Shown: piece by piece, positions 15,743 through 25,176 of the stretch
Numbering within the stretch: position 1 is the first letter of the stretch
How the letters are laid out: each line of letters starts with the position of its first letter
Assembly: GCF_000757725.1 (NCBI RefSeq)
Contig: NZ_JJMU01000008.1
Coordinates: 43,693 to 107,692 of the forward strand
DNA from: Sphingobacterium deserti
Lineage (GTDB): Bacteria; Bacteroidota; Bacteroidia; Sphingobacteriales; Sphingobacteriaceae
DNA: 64,000 nt
Direction: 5' to 3'
Translations under genes and position numbers: made by a program
The notes under the pieces: model-generated
Told to the model about the DNA's origin: nothing
What the model saw: only the letters and a program-made list of their open reading frames with translations
Database searches by the model: none

Positions 15743-16813
15743 TTATCTTTTTAACTTTTTGATGTCAAAGATACGCTTTTCTGCCAATTGTTTTGCAGCA
15801 TCAAAGGTCGTGATGTTTTCTTCTTTCGATCGCTGAATGACATTTCGTGTGGCATTATATATATTTTTGACCAATGCTTCTGTGCGTTCGTTGCCGTAAC
15901 CTTCTATTTCCGAATAACAACTTATTAGCGCTCCAGAATTGATTAAAAAATCTGGATTATACAGGATGTTGTGTTCCTTCAATAATTTGTTAGTCAGCTC
16001 CTCTTCTTTCAACTGATTGTTTGCTGATCCAGCAATAATTTTACACCGCATGCGTGGCACCGTCTCTGGGTTTACGGTTCCACCTAGCGCGCAGGGGGCG
16101 TAAACGTCAGCGTCCAGTTCGAAGCTTGTTGAGTAGGTAATAGGTTCTGCTTTGTATTTTGCAGCGATCTTAAGCTTGCGCTCTTCCGTCATATCCGAAA
16201 CATAAACACGAGCATTTTCGGCGCGCAACATGCCCACCAATTGTTCGCCTACGCTACCAACACCCTGCACCGCGACTTTTCGTCCGGCAAGGCTGTCATC
16301 GCCATACAGTTCTTTTATTGCCGCTTTTATACCGTAGAAAACTCCACGAGCAGCAAACAACGTGGTGTCGCCTCCACCATTCAAAGAAGCTGGCAAACCG
16401 GCAACATATTGCGTTTCGGACAGCATATACTCTAAATCTTTTTGCGTAGTGCCGATATCCGTAGAGGCGATGAAATTTCCATTTAGCCCTTCCACAAATT
16501 GACCAAAGCGACGCATCAACACCTCCGTTTTATCCGTGCGATTGTTACCAATGATAATAGCACTACCGCCTCCCAAATTAAGACCAGCTAGCGAAGCTTT
16601 GTAGGTAATGGCTTCGGAAAGCCGCAGGGCGTCATCAATCGCTTCGGGAAGCGACTCATAGGGAAGCATGCGTACACCGCCTATTGCCGGCCCTAATGTA
16701 GTATCATGGATAGCAATAATAGCCTGCAATCCCACCGCCTGGTCATGACAAAAGAATAAATTTTGATGGCCGGAAACGCCCATCTTCTCGAAAACTGAAT
16801 TGCTTGCCGCCAT
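15743..16813 (-). CDS. Divergent Leu/Glu/Phe/Val dehydrogenase homologue, catalytic Lys replaced
   Basis: A 356-residue protein with both domains of the amino acid dehydrogenase family. The N-terminal substrate domain has GPAIGGVRM and EAITYKASLAGLNLGGG; the Rossmann domain has VAVQGVGSVGEQL near 180-193. Lys72 matches the substrate-binding Lys68 of leucine dehydrogenase and Asp119 matches Asp115. However, the catalytic Lys80 of GGGK is Ser84 here (GGGSAIIIGN), and the SPVTAYGVY segment reads TTLFAARGVFY. The remaining sequence is intact with no frameshift. It may be a pseudoenzyme or have changed chemistry, so naming it leucine dehydrogenase would be unsafe. Confidence 0.82.
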   Translation of the reverse strand: MAASNSVFEKMGVSGHQNLFFCHDQAVGLQAIIAIHDTTLGPAIGGVRMLPYESLPEAIDDALRLSEAITYKASLAGLNLGGGSAIIIGNNRTDKTEVLMRRFGQFVEGLNGNFIASTDIGTTQKDLEYMLSETQYVAGLPASLNGGGDTTLFAARGVFYGIKAAIKELYGDDSLAGRKVAVQGVGSVGEQLVGMLRAENARVYVSDMTEERKLKIAAKYKAEPITYSTSFELDADVYAPCALGGTVNPETVPRMRCKIIAGSANNQLKEEELTNKLLKEHNILYNPDFLINSGALISCYSEIEGYGNERTEALVKNIYNATRNVIQRSKEENITTFDAAKQLAEKRIFDIKKLKR

Positions 16814-16848
16814 AGTATATTAATGCCTGTGCTTACCAATAACTTTTG

Positions 16849-16856
16849 CAAAAGTA
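16849..16856 (-). promoter_or_regulatory. -7 box of the dehydrogenase homologue
   Basis: TACTTTTG on the minus strand lies 35 bases before the start codon at 16813, which predicts a leader near 30 bases. Confidence 0.5.
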
Positions 16857-16962
16857 GGAAATATTTCTTGCACCCAATTTCTATAATCTGCTTTATTTAT
16901 ACAATTGCAATATGTTGACACTAGCGCATGTTTTTTGGCGGCCTTATTTGAAATTTTACCCT

Positions 16963-16970
16963 TACATTTG
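16963..16970 (+). promoter_or_regulatory. -7 box abutting the ABC exporter start
   Basis: TACATTTG ends six bases before the ATG at 16977. A start further upstream (16905) would lie before this promoter, so the box both sets the start codon and suggests a leaderless message. Confidence 0.55.
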
Positions 16971-16976
16971 TCGCTG

Positions 16977-18752
16977 ATGAAAGAGCTCGCTTATCTAAAT
17001 AAATATTTTTATAAATATCGTTGGAAGCTGATCCCAGGCGTATTGTTTGTTATTATTTCCAACTACTTTGGGATATTACCTGCAAAGGTTATCCGCGAGG
17101 CTTTTGATCTCGTGAAGGAAAATATCGACCTCTATCGCTTATACGACGGTTTCGATCGCCAAGAGCTTGTTTACCAAGTTTTTGGAAGTAGCTTGCTTTT
17201 CTTTGGTGTCGTTGTACTGGTACTTGCTTTGCTACGCGGTATCTTTCTATTTTTCATGCGCCAAACGATCATTTTAACTTCCCGCCATATTGAGTATGAC
17301 CTCAAGAACGAAATTTACAACCATTACCAGCAATTAGACTTTTCCTTCTTTCGAAAAAATAATACGGGCGATATGATGAATCGCGCGACAGAAGACGTCA
17401 ACCAAGTAAGGAACTACTTAGGTCCCGCAATTATGTATGCCATCAACACGGTGGTATTATCCATCATGGTCATTTACGCTATGTATGATGTCAACCCGAA
17501 ATTAGCAACTTACTCACTTTTGCCCATTCCGGTGCTTTCGGTAATCATTCTGTATGTCAACAAAGTTATCAACCACCGCAGCGAGAAGATACAACGCCAA
17601 CTCTCCACCCTATCATCTTTTGTGCAGGAAACCTTTTCAGGAATCCGTGTGATTAAAACCTATACACGCGAGCAACAAAAGATGGATGTATTTGCCGAAG
17701 AGAGTAATGTTTACAATCGTGTATCTCTTGATTTGGTACGCGTTCAAGCTATCTTTTTTCCGCTGATTATCTTCCTTATAGGATTTAGCACGATTATAAC
17801 GGTATATGTGGGCGGTATAGAAGTTAATAACGGGACTATCACCGGAGGTAACATCGCAGAATTTATCTTATACGTGAATCAGCTCACCTTTCCAGCTATG
17901 TCACTGGCTTGGGTTACTTCGTTGTTTCAGCGTGCCGCTGCATCTCAACAGCGCATCAATGAATTTCTGAAAACGACATCGGAAATTCCAGATGGCACTA
18001 TCGATACGGTTTTGCAAGGCAATATCCGTGTGGAAGGCCTGAGTTTTACCTATCCGGAGACGGGTATAAAGGCAATAGACAACCTTTCTTTCCAAATACC
18101 GCAAGGCAAGACGCTGGCTATTATCGGAAAGACAGGCTCTGGGAAATCTACCTTGGCAAATCTGCTCTTGCGTATGTATGATGCAGATGCCGGTCATATT
18201 TACTACGATGACATGCAGATTCAAGATTTAAAAACGGAACAATTGCGTTCGCAGATTGGCTTCGTTCCGCAACAGGTATTTCTTTTTTCTGACACCATCG
18301 CGAATAACATTGCTTTCGGTCAAGATAAATTGGACCTGAGCAAAGCGGAACAAGCGGCGAAAGATGCGGCCGTCTATGACAATATTATGGATTTTGACGA
18401 AGGCTTCCAGACGGCCATCGGGGAGCGCGGCATCACTCTTTCCGGCGGACAAAAGCAACGCGTATCCATCGCCAGAGCATTGATAAAAGATCCGCAAATA
18501 TTAATATTTGATGACTGCCTTTCGGCGGTTGACACCAAAACAGAAGAAGAGATACTGCATAATCTCGGGCGGATCATGAGGGATAAAACGACAATCTTCA
18601 TCGCGCACCGCATTTCAACGATCAAGAATGCAGACCATATTCTAGTATTGGATCAGGGTAAAATTATTGAACAGGGCACGCATAACGAGTTGATGGCATC
18701 TGGCGGTGAATATTTCGAACTGCACGAAAAGCAATTATTAGAAGCTGAATAA
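16977..18752 (+). CDS. ABC exporter, fused membrane and ATPase domains (MsbA/lipid-exporter type)
   Basis: From the ATG at 16977 the product has 591 residues. Six membrane helices occupy roughly residues 15-320 (ABC transporter type-1 domain). The nucleotide-binding domain shows Walker A GKTGSGKST, the Q-loop QVFLFSD, signature LSGGQKQR, Walker B ILIFDD and the H-loop IAHRIS. It works as a dimer exporting a hydrophobic substrate such as lipid or drug from the inner membrane. Substrate cannot be read from the sequence. A longer frame from 16905 is rejected because it would start upstream of the -7 box and adds 24 residues without family resemblance. Its neighbour is an Omp85-type barrel 287 bases downstream. 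Confidence 0.9.
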   Translation: MKELAYLNKYFYKYRWKLIPGVLFVIISNYFGILPAKVIREAFDLVKENIDLYRLYDGFDRQELVYQVFGSSLLFFGVVVLVLALLRGIFLFFMRQTIILTSRHIEYDLKNEIYNHYQQLDFSFFRKNNTGDMMNRATEDVNQVRNYLGPAIMYAINTVVLSIMVIYAMYDVNPKLATYSLLPIPVLSVIILYVNKVINHRSEKIQRQLSTLSSFVQETFSGIRVIKTYTREQQKMDVFAEESNVYNRVSLDLVRVQAIFFPLIIFLIGFSTIITVYVGGIEVNNGTITGGNIAEFILYVNQLTFPAMSLAWVTSLFQRAAASQQRINEFLKTTSEIPDGTIDTVLQGNIRVEGLSFTYPETGIKAIDNLSFQIPQGKTLAIIGKTGSGKSTLANLLLRMYDADAGHIYYDDMQIQDLKTEQLRSQIGFVPQQVFLFSDTIANNIAFGQDKLDLSKAEQAAKDAAVYDNIMDFDEGFQTAIGERGITLSGGQKQRVSIARALIKDPQILIFDDCLSAVDTKTEEEILHNLGRIMRDKTTIFIAHRISTIKNADHILVLDQGKIIEQGTHNELMASGGEYFELHEKQLLEAE

Positions 18753-19039
18753 AGAGGTTGCTAAATTTGAACAAATCGTCCAACAAAACGTCCTTAATTG
18801 AGGCTGCAAACTACGTGCTGTCTCCTCTGCGCGATCACATTTGCAAGTCGTTCAATGGAAAACAATTTAGCCTGCCGCTGCCTGTCGTCTCAAAATATTT
18901 ACAGACATTGACCGTGAAGCGGGTCTTCCAATATCTGGAAATACAGAACAATTTCTAACGAAAGGAACGGTTAAAAAATGTTATATTGGCAAACAAGTAT
19001 ATCCCGTCATTGTTAAACGTTGAAAAGGAATTCATATAC

Positions 19040-20326
19040 ATGCGAAGTTATCTAATCGTTCTCTTTTTCTTTACCACTATCCTACAGGTCGCAGCGCAGA
19101 AGATCATCATCAAAGACACCATTACGAACAAAGCAAAAGATACAGTCCACTATTTCGAACATCTGTATGACATCGGTGATGGGTTTAGGGATGTGAGTCG
19201 TTTTGTACGGCGCGACACTTCAAAAAGAGTACGGGGGAAGAGGTCTGGAATCTCTATCCTTCCGAATATAAATTACAATCCTAGTATTGGTTTCCAAATT
19301 GGTGCTAAAGTCGTGGGCGGTGTCTATTTGGGCGACCGGGAAACCACCGCAATGTCCACCTTTGCTACGGCGCTGAGTTATACCACTCGGGGCATTATGG
19401 TGGGATACTTTTCGCATGACACGTACACGAAACAAAACAAATGGAATTTGAAAGGCGGTTTAGTCATCGCTAAAATGGTCATTTTAGATTACGGGATGGG
19501 CATGGGAAACACAATACCTACCGATATTCCCGAAGAAGAAGTGTTAAATAATCCAGACAGAAACCGCTACACCAATCAGTACACCGTTTATAGCTTCAAT
19601 GAGCGTCTTTACAAGCGCCTTTCTCCGGGCATGTATGTCGGCGCAGGCGTTTTCGTGGAGTTAAAGCGAAATATCAGAACTCTAGGAGAATACGAGACCA
19701 CCCCGCTGGATGTTTACAGTGATCTCACCGGCTATAATCCAAGAAATTACAACAATAACGGGCTCATGTTTAGTTGGCAATATATGACGCGAGACAACCC
19801 AAACAGTGCATACAAAGGCACCTATACCGATGTTATATTACGGATGAGTCAACCATGGATGGGTAGCGCCAAGGCTTCTTACCAGCTGCAAACAGATTTC
19901 CGTAAATATTGGTCGCTTTCCAGTACGCGACCAAACCATGTTTTAGCATTTTGGCACTGGGGTTCTTATAATGTTTCAGGGCAACTGGCCTATCTGGATC
20001 TGCCGGGAACCGGGCGCGACACCTATTCACGCTTAGGGCGGGGTTATACGGCCGGATATTTCAAAGGAAACTCCTTCTTTTATTCGGAAGTGGAGTACCG
20101 GTACCCTATTCTTCGTAATCAATTCCTCAGCGGTGTAGTATTTGCCAATATACAGACAGCAGATGACCGATTAGGCACCAAATTATTTCAAAGGTGGCAA
20201 CCGGCTGCCGGCACGGGACTTCGCGTGTTGTTCAATAAAGCTACACGAACAAACTTATGTATAGACTACGCTTTCGGAAGGTTCGGGCAGCGCGGCCTTT
20301 TCCTAGGTCTTAACGAAGCCTTCTAA
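19040..20326 (+). CDS. BamA/TamA (Omp85) family outer-membrane barrel protein
   Basis: From the ATG at 19040 the 428-residue product starts MRSYLIVLFFFTTILQVAAQ, a normal signal peptide; the upstream TTG start gives 18 unlikely residues. Only about 60 residues precede the barrel, so POTRA domains are absent. The barrel has alternating strands, with VYSFNERLYKRLSPGMYVGAG, FRKYWSLSSTRPNHVLAFW and the terminal LCIDYAFGRFGQRGLFLGLNEAF. This resembles D15/Omp85 barrels lacking POTRA that occur in Bacteroidota, sometimes linked to patatin-like proteins. Insertion, secretion or simple pore function cannot be distinguished. Confidence 0.78.
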   Translation: MRSYLIVLFFFTTILQVAAQKIIIKDTITNKAKDTVHYFEHLYDIGDGFRDVSRFVRRDTSKRVRGKRSGISILPNINYNPSIGFQIGAKVVGGVYLGDRETTAMSTFATALSYTTRGIMVGYFSHDTYTKQNKWNLKGGLVIAKMVILDYGMGMGNTIPTDIPEEEVLNNPDRNRYTNQYTVYSFNERLYKRLSPGMYVGAGVFVELKRNIRTLGEYETTPLDVYSDLTGYNPRNYNNNGLMFSWQYMTRDNPNSAYKGTYTDVILRMSQPWMGSAKASYQLQTDFRKYWSLSSTRPNHVLAFWHWGSYNVSGQLAYLDLPGTGRDTYSRLGRGYTAGYFKGNSFFYSEVEYRYPILRNQFLSGVVFANIQTADDRLGTKLFQRWQPAAGTGLRVLFNKATRTNLCIDYAFGRFGQRGLFLGLNEAF

Positions 20327-20419
20327 ATGTATATGACAGCCCGTAAAGCTTTAAAATAAACACCTTCACAACCATCGACGTCATTTGGCGTTTACTTATA
20401 TACACACAAACTTCGTTAT

Positions 20420-22498
20420 ATGCGCTCTTCCTTCTTTCTTATACCGGTAATGATCTTATTGACCGCTCCTTCCCTTGCCGTGTTTGCGCAGGTAAAAAAT
20501 GACACCACTACCCTGAAACCAGTGACCATCCACGCTTATTTTCGGGAACAACCATTACTTGGTCTTACAGCTTCAGGGCAATCGATTGATGCGCAGCAGA
20601 TACAAAGCCAACAGACAACAACTCTGCTACCTGCCATAAATACCATAGCAGGACTCCGTATGGAGGAACGTTCTCCCGGCAGTTATAGACTGGCGATGCG
20701 CGGCAGCTTAATAAGATCACCGTTTGGCATACGGAATACGAAAATCTACGTCGGCGAGTTTCCATTAACCGACGCTGGCGGAAACACTTACCTTAACCTG
20801 ATTGACCCTGCAGCCATCGCATCGGTAAATGTGCTGAAAGGGCCTGATGGTTCATTATATGGAGCAAACTCAGGAGGGGTTATTCGTATTAAGCCGAAAG
20901 GTTTTGACCATTCAGACAACAGGCGCGAGCTTTTGCTATCTGGTGGGTCATACGGTCTATTCCAACAGCAACTTTCGCTACAACAAAAGGTCACCGACAC
21001 CTATTCCTTTTCTTTTGATCAATCTTTTACCCGATCAGACGGCTATCGCGAAAATACCGCACTTAATAAAAAGACGTTTCAAACGGCGCATCAGTGGAAC
21101 TACAATGCCACAAACAGTCTCCAACTGTTTTTACTGTATACAGACCTTGGCTACCGCACACCGGGAGGACTAACGGAAGCGCAAATGCAGGAGAATCCTA
21201 GACAAGCAAGGCCCGCCGCAGGCCCAAACCCGGGGGCGAGCGAACAGCAAGCTGGAATTTACAATAAGACCTTTTATGGAGGGATTGCTCATCACGCAAA
21301 AATAAATAAAAAGCTTTCTCACTCGGTAAGCGTATTCGGATCGAATACTGATTTCGAGAATCCATTTATCACCAATTACGAAATACGATCAGAGAAAAAT
21401 TTAGGTTTGCGCACATTCTTCTCTTTTGTGGATGAAGATAACGAAGATTTTATGTGGCAGATGCAGCTCGGTTTCGAAGGACAAAAAGGATGGAATAAGA
21501 TTAATAATTTTGATAATGACGGCGGCCGAGTTAGTGATGTGCAGTACCGGGATGATCTAACGAACCTACAATCAAGTTTTTTTTACAGGGCTTCCGCTAC
21601 GTTTTGGCAAAACCTAACCGTTGAAGGTTCTCTTGGTCTAAACAATGCGAAAATAGATTTTACACGACATTTTCCCGTTACAGACATCAACACCGGCAAT
21701 ATTGATTTCGGAAACATATGGATGCCGCGCGTTGCAGCATCTTACACCTTGCATGAACAGCTAGCCTTTCGGGGTTCGATTTCAAAAGGATATTCCGCCC
21801 CCACATTGGCGGAAGTTCGCTCGTCTGATAACAGCATCAACCTGGATCTGGATGCCGAGACAGGCACAAACTATGAATTGGGTTTTCGAATGGAGGCTAC
21901 TAACAGGCGATTTGTCCTAGACCTCTCGGCCTACAGCTACCAAATGAAAAATGGTATCGTGCGACAGCTGCGCGACAACGGGGCAGAGTACTATGTTAAT
22001 GCAGGCGAGATGGATCAGAAAGGATTAGAGGCGACATTTTTAGGCTACCTCATAGAGCCATCGAGTAATCGTTTTCTAAAGAGTTTAACTTATCAAGCTG
22101 CTGTAGCGCGCAATTTTTACGAATTTGGAGAATATGTAAACGGCGAGGATGATTTTAGTGGAAATAGCATGACGGCCGTGCCCGATTGGACAATTGCTAA
22201 CACGATTCAAATGCGTTTCCCTCAAGGGGTCTTCGTAAATCTTTTTCACCATTACGTGTCACGAATGCCGTTGAACGATGCGAATACTTTTTATGCCGAG
22301 AAATATAATCTCATACAAGCAAAGGCAGGGATCGACATTCCCTTAAGGAATACATCCGCGCTTCAATTCTTTGTTGGTGTTGATAATGTGTTGAATGAGC
22401 GGTACAGTTTGGGAAATGACATCAATGCTTTCGGCAATCGGTTCTTTAATCCCGCACCACCACGAAATTATTATGCAGGCGTGAAGTTAGGTTTGTAG
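20420..22498 (+). CDS. TonB-dependent outer-membrane receptor
   Basis: A 692-residue receptor with a signal peptide (ending near AVFAQ), a TonB-box region DTTTLKPVTIHA, and a plug domain (about 40-170) with INTIAGLRMEERSPGSYRLAMRG and VNVLKGPDGSLYGANSGGVIRI. The C-terminal 22-strand barrel ends in YYAGVKLGL. It lacks the CarboxypepD_reg domain common in SusC-type receptors, so it resembles small-ligand (metal, siderophore, vitamin) transporters. No transport partner is adjacent; a DUF4180 gene follows by 22 bases. Ligand unknown. Confidence 0.88.
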   Translation: MRSSFFLIPVMILLTAPSLAVFAQVKNDTTTLKPVTIHAYFREQPLLGLTASGQSIDAQQIQSQQTTTLLPAINTIAGLRMEERSPGSYRLAMRGSLIRSPFGIRNTKIYVGEFPLTDAGGNTYLNLIDPAAIASVNVLKGPDGSLYGANSGGVIRIKPKGFDHSDNRRELLLSGGSYGLFQQQLSLQQKVTDTYSFSFDQSFTRSDGYRENTALNKKTFQTAHQWNYNATNSLQLFLLYTDLGYRTPGGLTEAQMQENPRQARPAAGPNPGASEQQAGIYNKTFYGGIAHHAKINKKLSHSVSVFGSNTDFENPFITNYEIRSEKNLGLRTFFSFVDEDNEDFMWQMQLGFEGQKGWNKINNFDNDGGRVSDVQYRDDLTNLQSSFFYRASATFWQNLTVEGSLGLNNAKIDFTRHFPVTDINTGNIDFGNIWMPRVAASYTLHEQLAFRGSISKGYSAPTLAEVRSSDNSINLDLDAETGTNYELGFRMEATNRRFVLDLSAYSYQMKNGIVRQLRDNGAEYYVNAGEMDQKGLEATFLGYLIEPSSNRFLKSLTYQAAVARNFYEFGEYVNGEDDFSGNSMTAVPDWTIANTIQMRFPQGVFVNLFHHYVSRMPLNDANTFYAEKYNLIQAKAGIDIPLRNTSALQFFVGVDNVLNERYSLGNDINAFGNRFFNPAPPRNYYAGVKLGL

Positions 22499-22520
22499 AG
22501 AATTGTGTAGCTTTAACGCT

Positions 22521-22880
22521 ATGAATATTATTGAGCACCTTGTCAATCAAAAACGTGTTGCAGTTATAGCAAGTGATTCCCTAGTGATACATGATGTAGA
22601 GTCAGGAACGGATTTCATAGGGGAAATATATTACCTAGGTTATGAAGGCGTCATTTTGAAAAGAGAGCATCTCGTCGCGGAATTTTTTGATCTGAAAACA
22701 AAACTTGCTGGGGAGATCTTACAAAAGTTCAGCAATTATCGGGTAAAACTAGCTATCGTAGGGAACTGGGAGTTGATTACTTCCAACAGTTTACAAGACT
22801 TCATTCGCGAGAGTAATTCAGGCAGACTTATTTATTTCGCTTCGAGCACGGACGATGCTTTAGAAAATTTTCGGTTGTAA
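22521..22880 (+). CDS. DUF4180 family protein
   Basis: From the ATG at 22521 a 119-residue cytosolic protein starts MNIIEHLVNQKRVAVI. An upstream TTG at 22503 would add six residues, but the ATG fits the family better. The conserved DUF4180 features are visible: FIGEIYYLGYEGVILKREHL, KLAIVGNW, and SLQDFIRESNSGRLIYF. The family is small and of unknown role, found in many soil bacteria. It lies 22 bases after the TonB receptor on the same strand, which may reflect cotranscription rather than shared function. Confidence 0.75.
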   Translation: MNIIEHLVNQKRVAVIASDSLVIHDVESGTDFIGEIYYLGYEGVILKREHLVAEFFDLKTKLAGEILQKFSNYRVKLAIVGNWELITSNSLQDFIRESNSGRLIYFASSTDDALENFRL

Positions 22881-22907
22881 TGGATCATTGTTTTGATAAC
22901 GCTTTTA

Positions 22908-24089
22908 TTAAATGAGCAACAGTCGTTCCAAGTAGTGATAACCGATTCCGAAATAACGTTTACTTTCTTCAATCTTAGATTTTATATCCGCTTGTACGGC
23001 GGGGTTAATAGCTTTCTTTACACCGACCACTAATACATTTTTTGGCGTATGCGCATCCGATACAAATTCAAAAACTTTGGTTTGGTAACCATGATACTCC
23101 ATCCATAAAGCTCGTAATCCATCCGTGAGCATTTCTGCCTGTCTTTCTAGGAATATGCCATGCTTCAACAGAAAATCGAATTCATTTTTAGCCTTCGCTT
23201 TTTCCATTTCCCGCCGAATCTGCTTATGGCAGCAAGGAGCTACCACAATTAGATTTGCATTGTTTTTAATACCTTTAGCAATAGCATCGTCTGTTGCTGT
23301 ATCGCAAGCATGCAAGGCAATCAATACATTTAATTCTTGCTGAGGCTCGTACGAATCAATAGTTCCCTCTATAAACGACAAGCCATCGAACTCGGCTCGC
23401 TGCGCAACGTCGTTACAAAACTCGACAAGATCACCTCGATATTCCACTCCGGTAATTGCTACATCGCGATGAAGGACATTTTTTAAATAGTCATAAAGTG
23501 CGAAAGTTAGGTAACCTTTGCCCGCGCCCATATCAACCACACGCAGCTTCTCATTTGCAGGAAGGTCTTGCAACATACTACTTAAGATTTCGATATAGTG
23601 ATTTATCTGTTTCCACTTATCCTGCATGTTTTTGAAAACCTTACCTTCGCCGTCGGTCAGGCGTAACTCCTGTAGATAGCGCTTGGTTCCTTCTTGGAGC
23701 TTTCTTGCTTTGGGCACATCATGGCTCCGTGAAACTTCTTTTTTTACAGTAGACTTCTCTTTACGCGTGAGCCATTCTCCGCGATTACTCAGTTGACAAA
23801 CAACATTGGAAGATGGAGTGAAGAGCGTTGCAGCACGGAAATTATCCTTGCCTAAAAGCTTTTCTATCTCTGCAATTCCATCCGCTACCGCGTAGTTTCT
23901 TGTAATGTCCTTAGTTTGATAACGGTAGGTGAAGGATAGCATAAACAGTCGCTTTATAATAACTAACTTGACATAGATATTTTTGAGCGCTATTTGCTCC
24001 CCTTTGTAGTTACCTAGGGATAACTTAACAAAGTCGCCATTTTTTATGGCTTCAGAAAGATCGGTGATAAATGCGCTATGATTGTCCAT
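22908..24089 (-). CDS. SAM-dependent methyltransferase (Methyltransf_32 type)
   Basis: A 393-residue cytosolic enzyme. Residues about 1-130 form an N-terminal domain of unknown role. The Rossmann domain (about 175-330) has the SAM-binding motif VVDMGAGKGYLTFALYDYL, the acidic ITGVEYRGDLVEFC, and LIALHACDTATDDAI, followed by the conserved VVAPCCHKQIR. The latter features are shared by the Methyltransf_32 group (DUF2431/RNA-modifying-like enzymes), whose substrates are generally uncharacterised. It is divergent from a HAD phosphatase gene. The methyltransferase call is firm; the substrate is unknown, with RNA a reasonable guess. Confidence 0.82.
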   Translation of the reverse strand: MDNHSAFITDLSEAIKNGDFVKLSLGNYKGEQIALKNIYVKLVIIKRLFMLSFTYRYQTKDITRNYAVADGIAEIEKLLGKDNFRAATLFTPSSNVVCQLSNRGEWLTRKEKSTVKKEVSRSHDVPKARKLQEGTKRYLQELRLTDGEGKVFKNMQDKWKQINHYIEILSSMLQDLPANEKLRVVDMGAGKGYLTFALYDYLKNVLHRDVAITGVEYRGDLVEFCNDVAQRAEFDGLSFIEGTIDSYEPQQELNVLIALHACDTATDDAIAKGIKNNANLIVVAPCCHKQIRREMEKAKAKNEFDFLLKHGIFLERQAEMLTDGLRALWMEYHGYQTKVFEFVSDAHTPKNVLVVGVKKAINPAVQADIKSKIEESKRYFGIGYHYLERLLLI

Positions 24090-24111
24090 ATAATAAAACG
24101 TTTCCGGATTG

Positions 24112-24119
24112 CAAAGATA
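24112..24119 (-). promoter_or_regulatory. -7 box of the methyltransferase gene
   Basis: TATCTTTG followed by GC on the minus strand, 22 bases before the start codon at 24089. Confidence 0.55.
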
Positions 24120-24186
24120 CGTATTTGCGGATAGGGAGGTAGAACGATATTTGCTTTGTGTAATCTAATTTTTGTACGGTTTGCTG

Positions 24187-24194
24187 TATTTTTG
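24187..24194 (+). promoter_or_regulatory. -7 box of the HAD phosphatase gene
   Basis: TATTTTTG matches TAnnTTTG, 35 bases before the ATG at 24230. It is divergent from the methyltransferase promoter. Confidence 0.45.
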
Positions 24195-24229
24195 TTGATC
24201 AATGCTTTCGATTTCAGTAGATTTGCTTT

Positions 24230-25018
24230 ATGCAGTATCCTACAATAAAAGCCGTTTTTTTTGATATCGACGGTACACTTCTCAGTTTTAAGACACATGA
24301 AGTACCAGCATCGACCAAAGAGGCAATCAAACTACTTCAGGCCAAAGGCATAAAAGTTATCGTTTCCACCGGGCGTTCCATCAATAGCATTGATCATATC
24401 AAGCACCTCGACTTTGATGGGTTTATCACATTTAACGGCGGTTATTGTCTGACCACTACGGGCGAAGTACTTTTCCGGCAAGCCTTAAATCCTATAGACA
24501 TACAAGCCGTATTGGACTATGCGAAAAAGCAGCCGCTAAGCTTTTCATTTATGTCTGAAAAGGAGATCACAATCTACGACGTGACACCGGAGATCGCTGG
24601 AATGTACGCGCATTTAAACTTGCCTGTCCCTCCGCTGGTCGATCTGGAAAATGTAGACGTAAACAGCGTACTGCAGACTAATATCTTTTTAGGACCGGAG
24701 GATGAAAAAGGATTTATGGACGCGATTATGCCTAATTCTGTGGCATCACGCTGGACACCGCTGTTTGCCGATGTAAATCCGAAAGGACAGAGTAAACAAG
24801 TGGGCATCGATATTTTCTGCAAACATTTTGGTATTGCTATTTCAGAAACGATGGCTTTTGGAGATGGAGGTAACGATATCACTATGCTTAAGCACGTTGC
24901 ACTCGGAGTAGCCATGGGCAATGCAAATCCAGAAGTAAAGGAAATTGCCGACTATGTAACCACTGATGTCGACGATGATGGTATTTGGAATGCCTTAAAG
25001 CAGTTTGAGGTTATATAG
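24230..25018 (+). CDS. Cof-type HAD-IIB phosphatase
   Basis: A 262-residue cytosolic phosphatase of the haloacid dehalogenase superfamily. Motif I is FFDIDGTLL (nucleophile Asp12, acid Asp14), motif II includes VSTGRS, Lys lies in motif III, and motif IV is FGDGGNDITML. The IIB cap occupies about 85-190. Relatives dephosphorylate sugar phosphates, pyridoxal phosphate or nucleotides with broad specificity, so the substrate cannot be named. A strong hairpin at 25124-25155 terminates it and the convergent trxB. Confidence 0.9.
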   Translation: MQYPTIKAVFFDIDGTLLSFKTHEVPASTKEAIKLLQAKGIKVIVSTGRSINSIDHIKHLDFDGFITFNGGYCLTTTGEVLFRQALNPIDIQAVLDYAKKQPLSFSFMSEKEITIYDVTPEIAGMYAHLNLPVPPLVDLENVDVNSVLQTNIFLGPEDEKGFMDAIMPNSVASRWTPLFADVNPKGQSKQVGIDIFCKHFGIAISETMAFGDGGNDITMLKHVALGVAMGNANPEVKEIADYVTTDVDDDGIWNALKQFEVI

Positions 25019-25123
25019 GTTTAATAGATAAGGGAGGTGTGGTGGAAAGGGAGGCGCTAGTAAGTTCGCTTTCATTCACGATTATAAGCTGCCGCCAAAA
25101 GGAGGTTCAATTCATAGATAAAA

Positions 25124-25155
25124 CAAAGCGAGATGTCGGACGACAGCTCGCTTTG
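25124..25155. terminator. Bidirectional terminator between HAD phosphatase and trxB
   Basis: A 9-base-pair lower stem (25124-25132 with 25147-25155) and a 5-base-pair upper stem (25134-25138 with 25141-25145) are separated by one mismatch, with a two-base loop. U-rich tracts follow in both directions. Confidence 0.85.
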
Positions 25156-25176
25156 CTTTATTGTTTTGATTCGCTA

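Noticed and set aside
18758..18958. Possible 66-residue frame between the ABC exporter and the Omp85 gene, from a TTG start.
   Set aside because: No recognised family, no promoter, a rare start codon and no periodic composition; more likely chance.
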